NCBI GenBank assembly: GCA_022316685.1
Contig: JAKJHU010000536.1
Coordinates: 87,956 to 151,955 of the forward strand
Reading direction: 5' to 3'
DNA length: 64,000 nt
From: Progne subis subis
Taxonomy: Eukaryota > Chordata > Aves > Passeriformes > Hirundinidae
Below the pieces are notes generated by a model. The model was given only the letters and a program-made list of their open reading frames with translations, was not told the DNA's origin and did not search any database. Below, in pieces: positions 40,295 to 53,450 of the stretch. The position numbers and the translations under genes are program-made. Numbering within the stretch: the stretch's first letter is position 1; every line of letters begins with the position of its first letter.

Positions 40295-43200
40295 GTGAGT
40301 TCCTCTGGCCGCATCTTCTCCCTGGCCATTTCCCCTCTGTTCCCTGCCCTTTGCCCGCTCTGTTCCCTGCCTTGTGCAAGGAGCTTTGCTGCCAAGGAAG
40401 GTCACCTTTCGTTTCCCGACGCGCTGTGTTCTCGTGCAGATTCTTGCTGCGGGGACATGGACGTGGGCTCGGTGCACAGTCTTATCTCGGTGGAAGCTGT
40501 GGCAGGAGGGAGGCTGCTCCTGGATGGTCATTTTTAGACCATGGCTATTTTTTTATCAAGCGCCAGATTGTTTGTCATTGTGTTTCCAGACCTGTGCCAT
40601 TGGTTCTCCTTTCCTTCTTCTGAATGGATGAATTAAGTTCCTAAGTTATTAGGAATGGATGTTAAGTTATTAGTAGGATGGTTTCTTTCCTAAAGCACGT
40701 GAGTTTGCTTGGGTGAGGCTGTCTGAGTACTGTAACTTCGCTTTTCTTCTTTCATTCTGCTCTCAGGATTTCGTTTCTCCATGACAATGCACGTTGGCCA
40801 GGAAATGTCTTGGCATTCGTCTATTCTGTCATCTTGGAGCCGCATGTAGAGCAATGGTCCAGGCAGCAGCTGGCCATTGACAGTGTCTGTCTGCCTGTCA
40901 GGAAGAGGAAAGAGAAACCTGAATGTTCTCCTTCAGATGGGTTTCCTGATGCGTGGTGCTTCCTGGGACAGGCTGTTCTTGAGCACAGGTGGACACTTCC
41001 CATTAAGGGTTGAGAGTTCTCTTCTCCATCTTGGGTGTGTGCTGTAACAGGATGAGGGTGTCTTGGAGCAGATTCTGTGATACCTGGGCTTGTATCAGAG
41101 CTCTGATCGGTCGTGCACTCAAGAACACTTTATTTCTGATAAGCAGAGAAGTCTCTTAGTGTCCATCCGTGTTCTGATCTTTTTTCTCTGTAAGTTTCTC
41201 CATCCAGATTTTCTCCACCACGCTTTCTGCTGATGCTCCCCTGCCCTTTCCCTGCCGTGTTCCCTGGCTCGCCTGGGGGATTTTGTTTAAAAGCAAGGTG
41301 GAGTTTCCTCTGGTGACATTCTGAAGGCTGGTGCCCGTTGGTGTCATTGTGTAAGCACAGGGTCGGTCCTCAGCGTTCCAGTTAGTGAAGAAGGAAGGAA
41401 GGAGGGAGAAGGCTGCTGCTGGCAGAGGCTGTTTGTGAGGTCAGAAGTTTGGGTATTTATCAGGTTCCCGGTGTTCTTCCCCTGTGTCAGCAGTGCTGTG
41501 TAGAATCCGTGTTCCTGTCAGTATCTGATCTTCTGAAGGGATGTGTCACGTTGGTAAGAAATACAACTTTTTAGCAGGCTCTTGTGTCTTCCCAACAGCA
41601 GCTGTGCTTGAATAGGCTGAATGTGTCCTGAACAAAATGCTGGTGGCTTTGTGTGGAACTTCTCTGCACGTTGCTGTCAGCCTTTATCGTTCTCCATGAT
41701 CCACAGAGGAGGACAGGAGAGAAAGATTTTGTGTCATCCATGCTTTGATCTTTGTCCCCAACAGAGGATTGGGCCGAGCAACAAGTGTTCCTTGATGCTG
41801 TCTGTCTGTCTGTGATGGAGATGAAGGATGCTCTTGAAGCTGTGACTCTTTGAAAAGCCTGTGTGGGGCTGCGTGTGGAGGAGGAAATGCAGGAGGAAAT
41901 GGCAGAACTGATTTGGGTTGTGTGCTTTTCTTGTTTTTTAAAGTAGAGGTGTGTCAAATGGAGCTGGGTGAGCCTTGGCTGTGAAATATTTAGCATGGCA
42001 AGAGAATTGCGTGGGTGGGAAGGGAGAGATTCAAGGTGCAGTGGGAGATATAAGGCGGGCATAATTCCCCCTGTGCAGATATTCTGTGACTCAGTCTGTG
42101 TCTGAAGCCTGCTGGGCTCTTTCCTTTTGGACCTATGAGGTGTCTTCACAGAACTTCAATGAGGAGGCAAATGCAACTTGCATAGCACAGAGAAGTGAAG
42201 ATAGCTCTGTGAAAGGAGTGGTGTTCATTAGAGTGGTCTGGGGAGCTGGGCCTCCCCTGTCAGGTGTTTTTAAGATGTGTGGGTGGAAGAACCGCATGGA
42301 TGATGTGAAGGGTTGGAAATCTGAGTCCTGTGAGCTGAGTGTGGATGTCTGCTGAAAGACTCCAGGGAATGATTTCCTCCATTCCCTGTCCAGTTCCTAT
42401 CTCTAGTATGAGGCAATGTGAGGTTTTTCTTCTCCAAGTAATTGTCTAGAAGATATGTATTCCAGCTGCATGGAGAACCCTGGGATGTTCTAACTGAGTA
42501 TTTGCACACCATCATAATTGTGTCACTAAAATCTTCATGTTGTACTTATGAAAGATGCCGTATGGGAAGATCAAGGTATGTATGTGGTGCCTATAAACAA
42601 AGTTATTAATCATCTACTCTGAGTTCTATGACCCAGAAGAGTGTTGTGAGCTCCTCAGTTGTGCAGGTGATGACTTTGTGTGTCACTGTTCTGATGATCT
42701 GAAGAAGGTTCCTTCCTGTGTGTAGGTGAAAAGAGAGAGACTTCCCTCGACGTGTTTCTTTAAAATGTCTCTGTCAGAAATGCTTTTCTTGTGCCATGGC
42801 TCGGGTGAGAACTCAAATATTCTCCGTGGTAAGGAGATCCTGTGTGAGCAGCTTTCCATCTGGTGGAGTGTCTAAATTGGGAAGATCTGTGCTAAGCACG
42901 TGGGCTGTGAAGGGCCAGGGGGAGTGTTGGGGTGTGGTGTGTGAGGAGGCACTGCTGGAGACATGGCATGTGTTTTGTTGGTGCCCAGGGCTATTGCTGG
43001 CCTTGTGAACACGAGTCAGGAGGAGTCTCATGGTTTGATGTTGTGTGCTTGGGGCTCAAATGGCCCACTTTGGGTTGGGTCCTCTTTGGAATCCAGAGTG
43101 GTGGGCACACATGCTGTGAGGAGTCCATGTGCTGAAGAGCGGTGATGTTGCCTTGGAGCTGACACTTGGCTGGCTGGGTCTTTGACAGAGCTGGTGACCA

Positions 43201-43862
43201 TTTATTGCCCACATGACATTTTACACTTGTTCAAATAATTGGGAGGAAGAGAATAATCTTAGTTGTGTGCTTGGGATCTGAGAAGCTGTGCACACAGCTT
43301 TTCTTCTACGGACGTTCGTAGGCAAACTTTGCTTTCCTGTTGTGTTTGGACAGAGAGAAGAAGTCTGTCTATCCTGAGACAGGGCCGCTGCTGGAGCTCA
43401 CTGTGACAGAGTCCGAAATGAATGAATGGATTGTGTCCAGTTCTATTTGTCCTAGCAGTTAGATGAGGCCCACAGCTGAGGTTCCAAGCTCTTTCTTTAT
43501 CTTTCTCTGCAAGGAAATGACTGTCTGGGGTGAGCTCCTGTGTGAGGCCTCCTGTGCATCTGTTACAGTCGAGTTTCCTGTGCTGTGTATATACTACAGC
43601 TGACAGGATCTGAGATGTGAGGCCGTGATTGACACTCTCCTGGTGTTTTCCCATTCTTGGCTGGGTTCATTAAGTTTGTTTGGATGATTTGTTTGGGTTG
43701 GGTTGTTTGTTTGTTTGTTTGCTTGTTTTCTTGTCAAGGAGTAAAGTTGATGCTCATTGTGCCTGGCAATCCTGCAAACTCCAAACCATAGAATGATCCA
43801 GTAGGGAGGGTGTCTCTCATCCCTGCCTGAAGCTGTTCATGTAATCCTAGAATGATGGAAAC

Positions 43863-43995
43863 ACAGAATCATAGAATGGTTTGTGTTGAAAAGGACCTTG
43901 GAGAAGATGTTGTTCCAACTCTTCTGACGTGGGCAGGGACATCTTCCACCAGACCAGGTTGCTCGTAGCACCTCCCAGCCTGACCTTGAATATTT
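43863..43995 (-). mobile_element. CR1 LINE 3' tail, reverse orientation (copy 3)
   Basis: Full counterpart of 579-710, with the AGAATCATAGAATGG terminal part present. Confidence 0.8.
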
Positions 43996-44815
43996 CATTA
44001 AAGACATACAACTTCATGAATATATGTTTCCCCAAGGTGTTGTTTTCTCTGTGGCCAGATACAACCAAAATGTTGGTATATGTTGATGGTGAACCTGAAG
44101 GCTGTGAATGCAGAGTGAGGAGGGTGAGAGCTCAGTTCTGTGCCAGGAAAAGCGGTGAATCTGTGTGGGTTTGGCTGAGAAATGGTTTGATTTGCTGCTT
44201 GGTGCCAAAGCCAGAGCCATTTCTGTTCTGTTCTGATCCTGCTTTCTCTCTCATCAAGGACAATGACCTCAGCAGTAACCGTTCCTGTAGAACCATAATT
44301 CTTGTCTAGAACAGCTAATTAATCCTGTGTGAAACCTCCATTATCCATCTGTATTTCTGTGCAACTTGCAATGTAGAATTTCTTCAGAGCTGTAATTGCA
44401 CTTTCACTCAGGCCTTTGTTTCCAGGTTGGGTTGCAGCTCATTTTCACAATTCTCATCAGTACTTTTAAATTTGGAATTGTGCCTGTGTTTTCCAGTAAA
44501 TCCGTATCCAGCCACCTAGGAAAGAGTTGTGTGTGTGTGGGAAACAGGAAGAATGGGAAGCAGGAGCAGTAAGAGAATCTGTTATAATTTGTCAGGAGAT
44601 GTAACTTGAGAAAGAGGCAGATGAGAAGCTGTTTAAAGTGCTGGTTTCATACCTGTGCAAGGTGAGCAGGCCATGCAGTAGAAAGTTGCTGAGGACAGGA
44701 CTAATTGTTCAAATGAAGGCCCCTGTCCTGCTGTCCAGTGTAAGTCTTTAGGGCCACACTTGCAGCTTGAGACCTGAGTGACTTCTCGGTGCTCTCAGGG
44801 ATGAATTTGAAGGCC

Positions 44816-44847
44816 AAGGCCTAGAACCAAGGCCTAGAACCAAGGCC
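44816..44847. repeat. 13-bp tandem repeat (copy 3)
   Basis: Same AAGGCCTAGAACC array as at 1535-1566 and 30988-31019. Confidence 0.85.
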
Positions 44848-45406
44848 TTCACTGTGAGCATCTCTGAGAGCTTGTTGTCTTCTAATGCTTCCCTGCCTTA
44901 TCTGATTCATGGTTGGGGTTTTCTGCAGGCTTTTCTTTTTCATTTTTTCCCCTTGATTTACTCTGTATGTGGGTACACTTACAGTTATCAACAACCTATC
45001 TTTTTTAGGAATGTATGGAGTGTTCATGTCTCTTGTTGCAGTGGGAGTGGAAGGCAGGAGATGTGAGAGTGACTTTGTGTTCTGTTCCTGCTGGGAGAAA
45101 TAGATGGAAATATGACTTTAGTAGAGGTTGCATCTGTGTGGTGGAGAAGAGCAGGTGATAAAGACAGGGAGGAGATTCCCTTGAGGCAATGGTTTGATGA
45201 GCCATTGTCCCTTGGATGACTGCTGATCTTTTAGGATGGTTGTTTATCAACTGTGTGCTTTAGAATCCTTCAGTTCCTTATCATGATGGTGGTGAGCAGA
45301 CAAATGTACCTCCCTTGTGGGTGTGGCTGCAGTGAACTATCATCTCATGATCAATTGGACCAGAGAGGAGATGGCCACAAGCAAAACCTCCCAGCTGCAT
45401 GGCGCA

Positions 45407-45423
45407 GAAGAAGAAGAAGAAGA
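45407..45423. repeat. GAA microsatellite (copy 3)
   Basis: Same GAA run as in the other beta spacers. Confidence 0.85.
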
Positions 45424-45919
45424 GAGGGGAGCTGTGTGTGTGAGGCTGGAGAAGAAGTCGGTCATTCCCTCGCTTGTCCTTTGTCATAGATAACACAGGC
45501 CCGTGCCTGATGGAGTGCAGTGTGATTGGAGTTGCTTCTGTGGAGCAAGTGAGAGCTACAAAATGTTATTGCATCTGTTCATTTCTCTGTGTTCCTGACT
45601 CTGCACTGCTTGTTGTCATGAGCTCAGCCTGAGCGTGTCTGATCCTGTGTGGAAGGTCTCCTCTGTCCCGATTGCCCGAGTGCAGGTGCAGTTCCCACAC
45701 GCACCTGTGATGTTTCCAGCTGTACAGAGGAAGGGTTTCATCAGCACAGGGGTGCTCACCCAGGAGCACTTTGTCAGTCGTGTAATAATGCAGAAACATC
45801 TCTGCTGCGGTGGTCAAAGTGCAGAGCAGCCACCCAGCCCAGCCAAGGTTTCCATGAACAGATCAGGGGCCAGGGGGGAACCTGTGCAGTGTCCCCCACA
45901 TCATCACGTGGAGGAACAT

Positions 45920-46900
45920 GCTGGGCAATCATCTGGAGGCTGTTAAATGGCTGAGGAACAGGCTGCACACTCATCTCCAAGAGTTATTGGCAGTGGCTCC
46001 ACGTCCAGCTGGAAAGCAGTAACTTGTGTTGTCCCTCAAGGGTCCTTGCTGGGACCAGGACTGTTTAGTACCTCCATGGACAATGGGATCGAGTGCACCT
46101 TGAGAACATTTGCAGCTGCCAGCAGTGTGAGTTGATTCCCCAGAGGGCAGAGATGCCAGCGAGGGATGGGCTGGAGCAGTGGCCCCGTGCAACCCTCAGG
46201 AAGGTGAACAGGGCAAAGTGCAAGGTCCTGCAGCCGGGTTAGGGCAATCCCCAGTTTGAACAGAGAGCAGGGGACAGGGAAGCGCTTAGCAGAGAAGAAC
46301 TTTGGGTTCTTGGTGCGTGACAAGATGGGACATGAGCCGCCCATGGGCACCTGCTGCTCCGATTGTGTCCTGCACTGCACACCAAGTTTTGTGCCCGGCA
46401 GGTCGAGGGAGATCCTTCCCCCCTCTAAACGCTTTTTGTGAGACCATGGACTGCATGCAGATCCTGGGCCAGTGTCCCAAATGGACATGCTAGAGTCCCC
46501 TAGGGATCATGGAATTGATCTGAGGGTTGGAACATCTCTGCTGTGCAGAAGGACTGAAGGAGCTTAGGTCTTCAAGCATGGAGAAATGATACCTCTGTGA
46601 TGCCTTTTCAAATTATCTCGCTGTATCAATTTTTAAATAAGTTATAGGAAATATGACAGAGGCCCTTTTACAAGGGCTGGTGGTCATCGGACAGCAGAGA
46701 AGTGTTTTTAACTAAAAGAAGTGAGGTTTTCATTAGGAGAAAGCTTTGCAGTGTGGGTTGTGAGAAAATGGACATATTGCCCAGAGGTTTTGGATATGCC
46801 TCCAACGTTCAAGTCTAGAGAAAGTGTTCCTGCTCATGGCAGAGGTGTGGATTAAATGCCTTTAAAGAAAAGTTGAAGTGTGAAACTGAACACATTGTTT
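45920..46900 (+). mobile_element. Degenerate CR1 LINE fragment (beta spacer copy 3)
   Basis: Third copy of the CR1 at 2640-3613; VPQGSLLGPGLF and NGIECTL are readable near 46030-46100. Inactive. Confidence 0.75.
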
Positions 46901-47320
46901 AGCTCCATGAAGGACTCAGCGTTGCTTTGCACTTCCCATTGTCAGGTGCTCAGCTATGGAGATGCAGAGGAAACAACTTTAATGAGTCAAATCAAAAGAG
47001 TAAATGTTTTTCTGCTGTCTTGGCATGGGGGTTGCTTACAGTGCTGTGCTGATTTATAGCTCGATTAATTCATCCCAGTTAATGAAGGGACAAGTCAAGA
47101 GATGTGACAAAGTTCGAAAAAACTCTTTAATCGTCCCTAAATTATGGTTTATTCAGCAGTAGATGTGCCGTGATTTATTAAAAAGAGCTAAATTCCATTT
47201 TTTACTGCCCTTTCATGAATGTCTGCTTCCACTGCTGTGACTGGAAAGGATGCGCTAAAAGCAGCGGAGAGCACATCTGAGATGGAAGCGCCGTGGACTC
47301 GAATGAAGCCGGTGCCGGTG

Positions 47321-47728
47321 CTGTTGGTGTTGGCCGCGGCGGAGAGAGGCCGGTGCGGTGGCGCCCCGAGCCCCGCCCCAAGCCGGGCCCCGTTGAGCGC
47401 GGCCATCGGGCGGCTGCAGCGGCGTCGCGGCGCCTCCGGGTGCCGCTGTTGGCCGGCGCCGAGCGGCGCTGGAGCCGCGGCCGCCGCAGCGTCCTGCCCC
47501 CGCAGGCTGCTCGCTCGCCCGGCGCCGGCCCACAGCGGCAGCGGCAGCGGCAGCGGCAGCGGCAGCGGCGGAGGGCGGCGCTGGGCGCGGAGCGGCGGCG
47601 TCCGAGGCGGCCCGAGCGGCCCGGCTGCGCGGCGGCGGCCCGAGCGCTGTGCGGCGAGAGCGGCCGCGAGGGAGGCAGGGCAGCGGCGGGAGCGGTGCGG
47701 GAGCGCGGCGAGCGCTGCGGGCCGGAGA
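47321..47728 (+). promoter_or_regulatory. GB-4 promoter and 5' UTR block
   Basis: Same GB block. The GGCAGC run (about 47533-47568) is the longest of the five. One base is missing near 47355 (CCGGTGCGGTGGCG) against the other copies. Confidence 0.6.
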
Positions 47729-50170
47729 ATGGCGCTGAGGCGGCGGCAGAGGCGCGGGCCGGGCGGCGGGCGAGCGCTGCCGGCCGCGCTGCTGCTGTGC
47801 CTGTGGTGCCGGGCGGCGGCCGAGCGGCTCCGCTACGCCATCCCCGAGGAGCTGGCCACAGGCTCGCTCGTGGGGCCGCTGGCGCGGGACCTGGGGCTCA
47901 GCGCGGACGAGCTGCCGGCGCGCAAGCTGCGCCTGAGCGAGGAGAAGCAATACTTCAGGTGAATGGGAGAACGGGAACCTGTACGTGAACGAGAGGCTGG
48001 ACCGGGAGGAGATGTGCGGCGACTCGGCGACCTGCTCCGTCAGCTTCGAGGCGCTGGTGCACAACCCGCTCAATGTTTTCCACGTCGAGGTGGCGATCGA
48101 GGACGTGAATGACAACTCCCCGACCTTCAGCAAGCTGCTCTGGACCTGGAGATTGGTGAATGGACGCTTCCCGGTGCTCGTTTTCCTCTGGAGATGGCCC
48201 GAGATACGGACGTAGGAAGCAATTCTCTGCTCACTTACCACTCACCAGAAATCCTTCTTTCTCTCTGGCCTTAAAGGAGAACCCGACGGAAGCAAGCAGC
48301 CGGAATTAGTGCTGGAGAGAGCGCTGGACCGGGAGAAGCAGAGCTCCTTTGAGCTGGTGCTGACTGCAGTGGATGGCGGGGACCCGCGAGGTCCGGAACT
48401 GTCCAGGTTCGCATCAATGTGACAGACGCCAATGACAACCCGCCCGTGTTCAGCAAAAGCCTCTACGAGGCGCGAGTGGCAGAGAATCTGCCGGTGGGGT
48501 CGCTGGTGCTGAGGGTATGGGCGACGGATGCGGACACGGGCACAAATGGGCAGGTCACCTACTCATTTGGCAATGTCCCGGATGGTATCCGCGCTTTCTT
48601 CACTGTCGACAGCGACAGCGGCGAAATCAGGACAGCAAGTCCCCTGGATTTCGAGGAGAAGAGTAAATACAGCTTCGGCCTGGAGGCGAGGGACGGAGGG
48701 GGACTGACAGCTCACTGCAAGGTGCAAATAGATATCACAGATGAGAACGACAACGCCCCAGAAATCACGCTCCTCTCGCTGTCCAGTCCAGTGCCCGAGG
48801 ATGCCCCGACTGGCACCGTGGTTGCCGTGCTAAAGGTGCGGGACAGAGACTCGGGCGAGAACGGTCAGGTGTCGTGCGAGCTGTCGGGAGAGGCGCCGCT
48901 GTCGATCGTGGCGTCGTCGGGCGGCTCGTACAAGGTGGTGACGGCGAGCGCGCTGGACCGCGAGCAGGCGGCCGAGCACCGCGTGACGGTGGTGGCCCGG
49001 GACCGGGGCAGGCCGGCGCTGCGGAGCAGCGCGGAGCTGGTGCTGGAGGTGTCGGACGTGAACGACAACGCGCCGGTGTTCGAGGAGGCGGCGTACAGCG
49101 CGTACGTGGCGGAGAACAACGCGGCGGGCGCGCTGGTGCTGCGCGTGCAGGCGCGGGACGCGGACGCGGGCGCCAACGGGCGCGTGAGCTACTGGCTGGC
49201 GGGCGGCAGCGCGGGCGCGGCGGGCGCGGCGCCGCCGGTGTCGGTGGAGGCGCGGAGCGGCGCGCTGTACGCGCAGCGCTCCTTCGACTACGAGCGCTGC
49301 CGCGAGTTCGCGGTGGCCGTGCGGGCGCAGGACGGCGGCGCGCCGGCGCGCAGCTCCACGGCCACGGTGCGCGTCTTCGTGCTGGACCGCAACGACAACG
49401 CGCCGCGGGTGCTCTGGCCGGCGCCGGCGGCGGGAGAGGCGGCGGGAGCGGCGGCGACTCCTTTCGAGGTGGTTCCGCGCTCGGCCGAGGCCGGCTACCT
49501 GGTGGCCAAGGTGGTGGCGGTGGACGCGGACGCGGGGCGCAACGCGTGGCTGTCGTACGAGCTGGTGCAGGCGTCGGAGCCGGCGCTGTTCCGCGTGGGG
49601 CTGCACAGCGGCGAGGTGCGCACGGCGCGGGCCGTGTCCGAGCGGGACGCGGCCAAGCAGCGCGTGGTGGCCGTGGTGAAGGACCACGGGCAGCCGGCGC
49701 TGTCGGCCACGGCCACGCTGCACGTGGTGCTGGCCGAGAGCTTGCAGGAGGCGCTGCCGGAGCTGAGCGAGCGGGCGGCGGGCGCCGAGGCGCCGGCGGC
49801 CGAGCTGCAGTTCTACCTGGTGCTGGCGCTGGCGCTGCTGTCGGCGCTCTTCCTGCTGAGCGTGGCGCTGGCCGTGCTGGCTCGCCTGCGCCGGGCCGGG
49901 CCGCCCGCCGTGCTGCGCTGCCTGGGCGCGCAGCGCTTCTCGGTGGCCGGCGCCGCCTTCCCGGCCGACTTCTGCGAGGGCACCTTGCCCTACTCCTACA
50001 ACCTGTGCGTGGCGGCGCCGGCCCGCGCCCTGCCCGAGGCCGCTTGGCCGCCGCCGCCCGTGCCCATCCTGTCGGCGGAGGAGCTGCTGCCCGCCGATTC
50101 CTGCCACAAACCGAGCCCCAGCAGCGGCGCCGAGACCGGGGAGCCGCCCGCCGACCCCGATGCACCGCAG
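47729..50170 (+). CDS. PCDHGB: Protocadherin gamma B-type variable exon GB-4 (open from EC3 on; small indels in EC1-EC2)
   Basis: Signal peptide and EC1 start match GB-2. EC1 then reads [11 protein letters not shown], four residues shorter than the [15 protein letters not shown] version of GB-2, GB-3 and GB-5, and closer to what I recall of mammalian gamma-B. Two bases are missing at about 47955-47970, creating an early stop; more small indels lie near 48133, 48239, 48280 and 48383. From 48419 the frame is open through EC3-EC6, the membrane helix and the [13 protein letters not shown] tail to CAG|GTCTGT. EC1 has the [10 protein letters not shown] version shared with GB-1, but EC3-EC4 ([20 protein letters not shown]) is its own, although its flanks match those of GB-1. 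Confidence 0.9.
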
Positions 50171-53130
50171 GTCTGTAAAGCCTCTCGCTTGCGCTGTTCG
50201 CATTGAGCATTTCTAAACCTTCATCCTCCTTTCCCTTCTTTGCCTGAGATGTGTCTCTCTGCAATGCCCGCGGCTCCCATTCTCCTTCGGTGGTTTCAGT
50301 TTCTGGTGCAGTTTAGGGACTTTGACTACCTCTGCCATTTATATTTGCGGCTGTGAATGCGGTCAATCAATTTTCTTGGAGATTTTCCTTCGATTCCTGT
50401 TTCCTAAGATTGATCTAGTTGACCTCTTTGTCAGCTGGGTGAATAACCCTGTTTCGGTATAGGACAGGCAAAGAAACACTTCCTGCGACATCCTGAACCA
50501 CAAAGTTGCATATGATTCCTAGCTCTTTTCTCTTTATCCTCCCGTGTGTTGCAGGTATGTTTCTGTAGAAATGGTAACTTTGCGGAGGGTGACTCTTATT
50601 TTCGAGGAATTATTTACCTGATGACAGAGCGTTAGCACCGCTGTTTCACAAATTAAAGTTGTAGATTGTTCTTCCCTATTGAATATTCCCACCTTCGCCT
50701 GTGTGTCCTTCCGGATTTTGCAAAGGCTAGTGGAGAAATGGCAGCAGTAGTGGGATGGATAAATTGCATCCAGGCGCGGTTTGTCCCGATCTTTGTAAAG
50801 TTCTTTTCTTACCCTGTAGAATGTGACTGTCAATTCTTTTACAGAACACTGCTGCTTCATGGCAGACTTCTCTTAAAGGAAATCACGTTTGCAGTAGGAT
50901 TTTCTTTTTTTCACTGAAATGTACGTGTTTTCACCAGAAAGTCTCGTTCCTTCACCTTCATGGTGATGTAGGAGAATGTTTGTCGTGTTTCGGGGTTCGG
51001 TTTCTGTAGAGCTGGGAGCCTAAGTGGGACAGGTTACTTATTGCAGGATTCCAGGCATCATTTCTGCCTGCAGGTATTTTTCTTCAGGTTTTCTGTTTAT
51101 TTGCTTTGTTGTTCTTTTGAATTTTTTCCCCCCCATCCTCGGTGATATTTTCTTGTATTGAAGGCAGCAGTGAAGGTGCAGAGTGGCATAGCAAAGGAAA
51201 AAAGAAAAGTAAAATTGACAGGTGTAGGCTGAGTGAGGAGATTCTTGGCGTTCTACTTGTGCTGAGTTAAATATTGGAAATGTCTTGAAACTCCTCTCTT
51301 GTTTCATCACACATTCAGGTTCTACTCAGAATATTTGTCTACAAATATTTTCAGATTTTTTAGGAGTTGCTTTACTCCTTAAAATGAAAAGCTTCCTGGT
51401 CGTTCTTTCCGGAAGCAATGTCCATGGACCAGGTTTATAGCTGGGCAAAACCCCGTCGGTTAATGCTCTTGAGGTGCTGGGCTTCCAAAGGAGGTGTGGG
51501 GATCCGTGAATAGGAATTTACAGCTTGTTCCTGTGCCGTGTGCCTTCCCATCTTTCGAGGCATTGAGCAAATGCTTACACTACAGGACGGATTTCTTTTG
51601 TTGAGACATTATTTAGCTTCAGCTAAGCCACAGAATTGGATCTCCAAAAGCAAAACCCTCTGTTTGGCGCTTCAGAGCCTGGTTTGTATTTGTATGTCCC
51701 TTGTCCCAAAGAGACATTTGCTTTTCGGTGGCTTTTGTTTTTATGTTGGAATGGATGGCCAAGTTCCTGGGCATGGTTGGTGCATGCTGTCCAAGAAAGA
51801 ACTGTGTGATGGGGTAATGTGTGTAATCACGAGCTGTAGTGTTCCAGGCTCCAATGAACAATCTGAAAGTGATGGCTGGAGAGTGTAAAACAACACAGGT
51901 TGATCCCGAGCATCCGAGGAAGTGCAGGTGCAAGCTTACAAAGTCCGTGAAGGGAGGTCAGTCCCTTGGACAATTCACTTTGAGCGGGGATCGTCATCAC
52001 CGCATCTGGTGTGGTGGGGATTGGTAGACGAACGTCACTGGTGACATTGCAGTGAGCGTCGTTTTGGTTTATACAAAGGCAGAGACAAAATAAATCAAGC
52101 GAGATGATTTATTAAAGAAAACATGGGTCCTGATGTAGCATCGATACCCGACTGTGACGGACAAAAGCTCTCTAACAGTTTAATGTTAGACAGTGTGTGT
52201 TTATACACGGGCAGCGGGCAGCGTGCGGGATCGCTCCCAAATACTCACCGGAATTTACAGGTGATCACAGAGTCCTTTTATTTACAAAAGCATGGAATAC
52301 ACAAACACAAATGCATATTCATGACCCTGGTACATCCCATTCCCCGCTTCGTATGGTAATTAGCTCAAAGGCAATTAAGCATGCGTAGTTTGTTCTTTGA
52401 ATGGGTCGGTGGTCCTTTCATGGGGAGGGGTCCCCAAAATGAGGAAGTAAGGAAGTCTTCCTCGTTCTGACCTTTCTCCCTTTTCGATGCAAATGTGATC
52501 AATGAACCCTTGGTAGGACTCCTATGTCCTGCCTTCGTGACTGTTTCTGGGCAGAGGAGGCCTACACTTGTCTTATGTTCCTAAAAGGTATCGATCAGCT
52601 TCTGCATTCTTCATTATCAGCACAGCTAACCAAACATAAAGCTGACAAGTAATCAGTTATTCTAATACGGAAGAGTGATCCCAAACCCAGTTCTCTTAGT
52701 TAATTACTACCTTTGAATTTCAGCAAAGCCTACCTATCTACTTTAGTTCGTTTCCGCAAAGCTTATATCTAACTATGATTTTAACCACTCTAAAGTCCTT
52801 AATTCTCTAAAGTTTCTGTCTCAAAGACAGCCGCAAAGCTGTGCCATTCGTATCAGAAACTGGGTTTTGAACGAATTCATGCAACACTCGTTGTAATATT
52901 CTCCAAGCCATCCTAAAAGAACTGTATCATAAACCAGCATTCCAAGGATGTTTTCCGATGCGATACATAAAATCAAATCACAGGAGTTCTCTGATTGGCG
53001 TCTGATGGCGCTGAGGTAAAAGATCAAAGACGAGATGTGCTGGAGACAAGCACAAGGCACATGTCCCCGCTGAACGGGAGCCCAGGACTCGGGGCCGGCG
53101 GTGTCACCCCCGAGAGCCTCCGGTGTGCGA
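50171..53130. other. GB-to-GA spacer 3 (GB-4 to GA-4)
   Basis: Near-copy of 6893-9660 and 21004-23980, with the internal segment (around 50827-51015) shared with spacer 2 but missing from spacer 1. Carries the reverse LTR-like element. No gene seen. Confidence 0.75.
52040..52543 (-). mobile_element. LTR-like element, reverse orientation (copy 3)
   Basis: Third copy of the block at 8580-9083, in the same location and orientation. Confidence 0.4.
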
Positions 53131-53450
53131 GGCGGGCGGGCAGCGCCGGGCAGCGCTCGGTGCCTGCAGTGCCGGGAGGAGGCTGCGGGCGCCGCTGCTG
53201 ACCGAGAGGAGCGAGAGGAGCTGGGAGCGCTCCCGGCAGCCCCGCCCGCTGCGGATCGGCTCGGTCACTCGATCGCTGGATTCATCAGCCGGCAGCCGGG
53301 CGATCTGCGATCGTCCTCTCGGTGCGGATCTGTGCAGCGGAGAGGCGAAAGAGGCGGCGACAGTGGCCGGGAGCGGAGAGCCCGGTAGGAAAGCTCAGCA
53401 AGCGCGGGTACCTGAGCAGCGGGCGGCAGCGGGGAGCTGCCGCGGCGGAG
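53131..53450 (+). promoter_or_regulatory. GA-4 promoter and 5' UTR
   Basis: As in GA-1, but the first half of the paired box reads CAGCGCC where the other GA promoters have CAGCGCT (53141-53147); the second CGCT at 53151-53157 is kept. GC box near 53240. In-frame upstream ATG at 53322, as in GA-1. Confidence 0.55.

Larger units (their letters stand above)
40295..47320. other. Beta-type GA-to-GB spacer (copy 3)
   Basis: Near-copy of 26734-33529, without the deletion seen there at 30092, and its second part matches 1-4028. Contains both CR1 fragments, the 13-bp repeat and the GAA run. The minus-strand 192-codon frame recurs at 41571-42149. No gene is supported. Confidence 0.8.
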
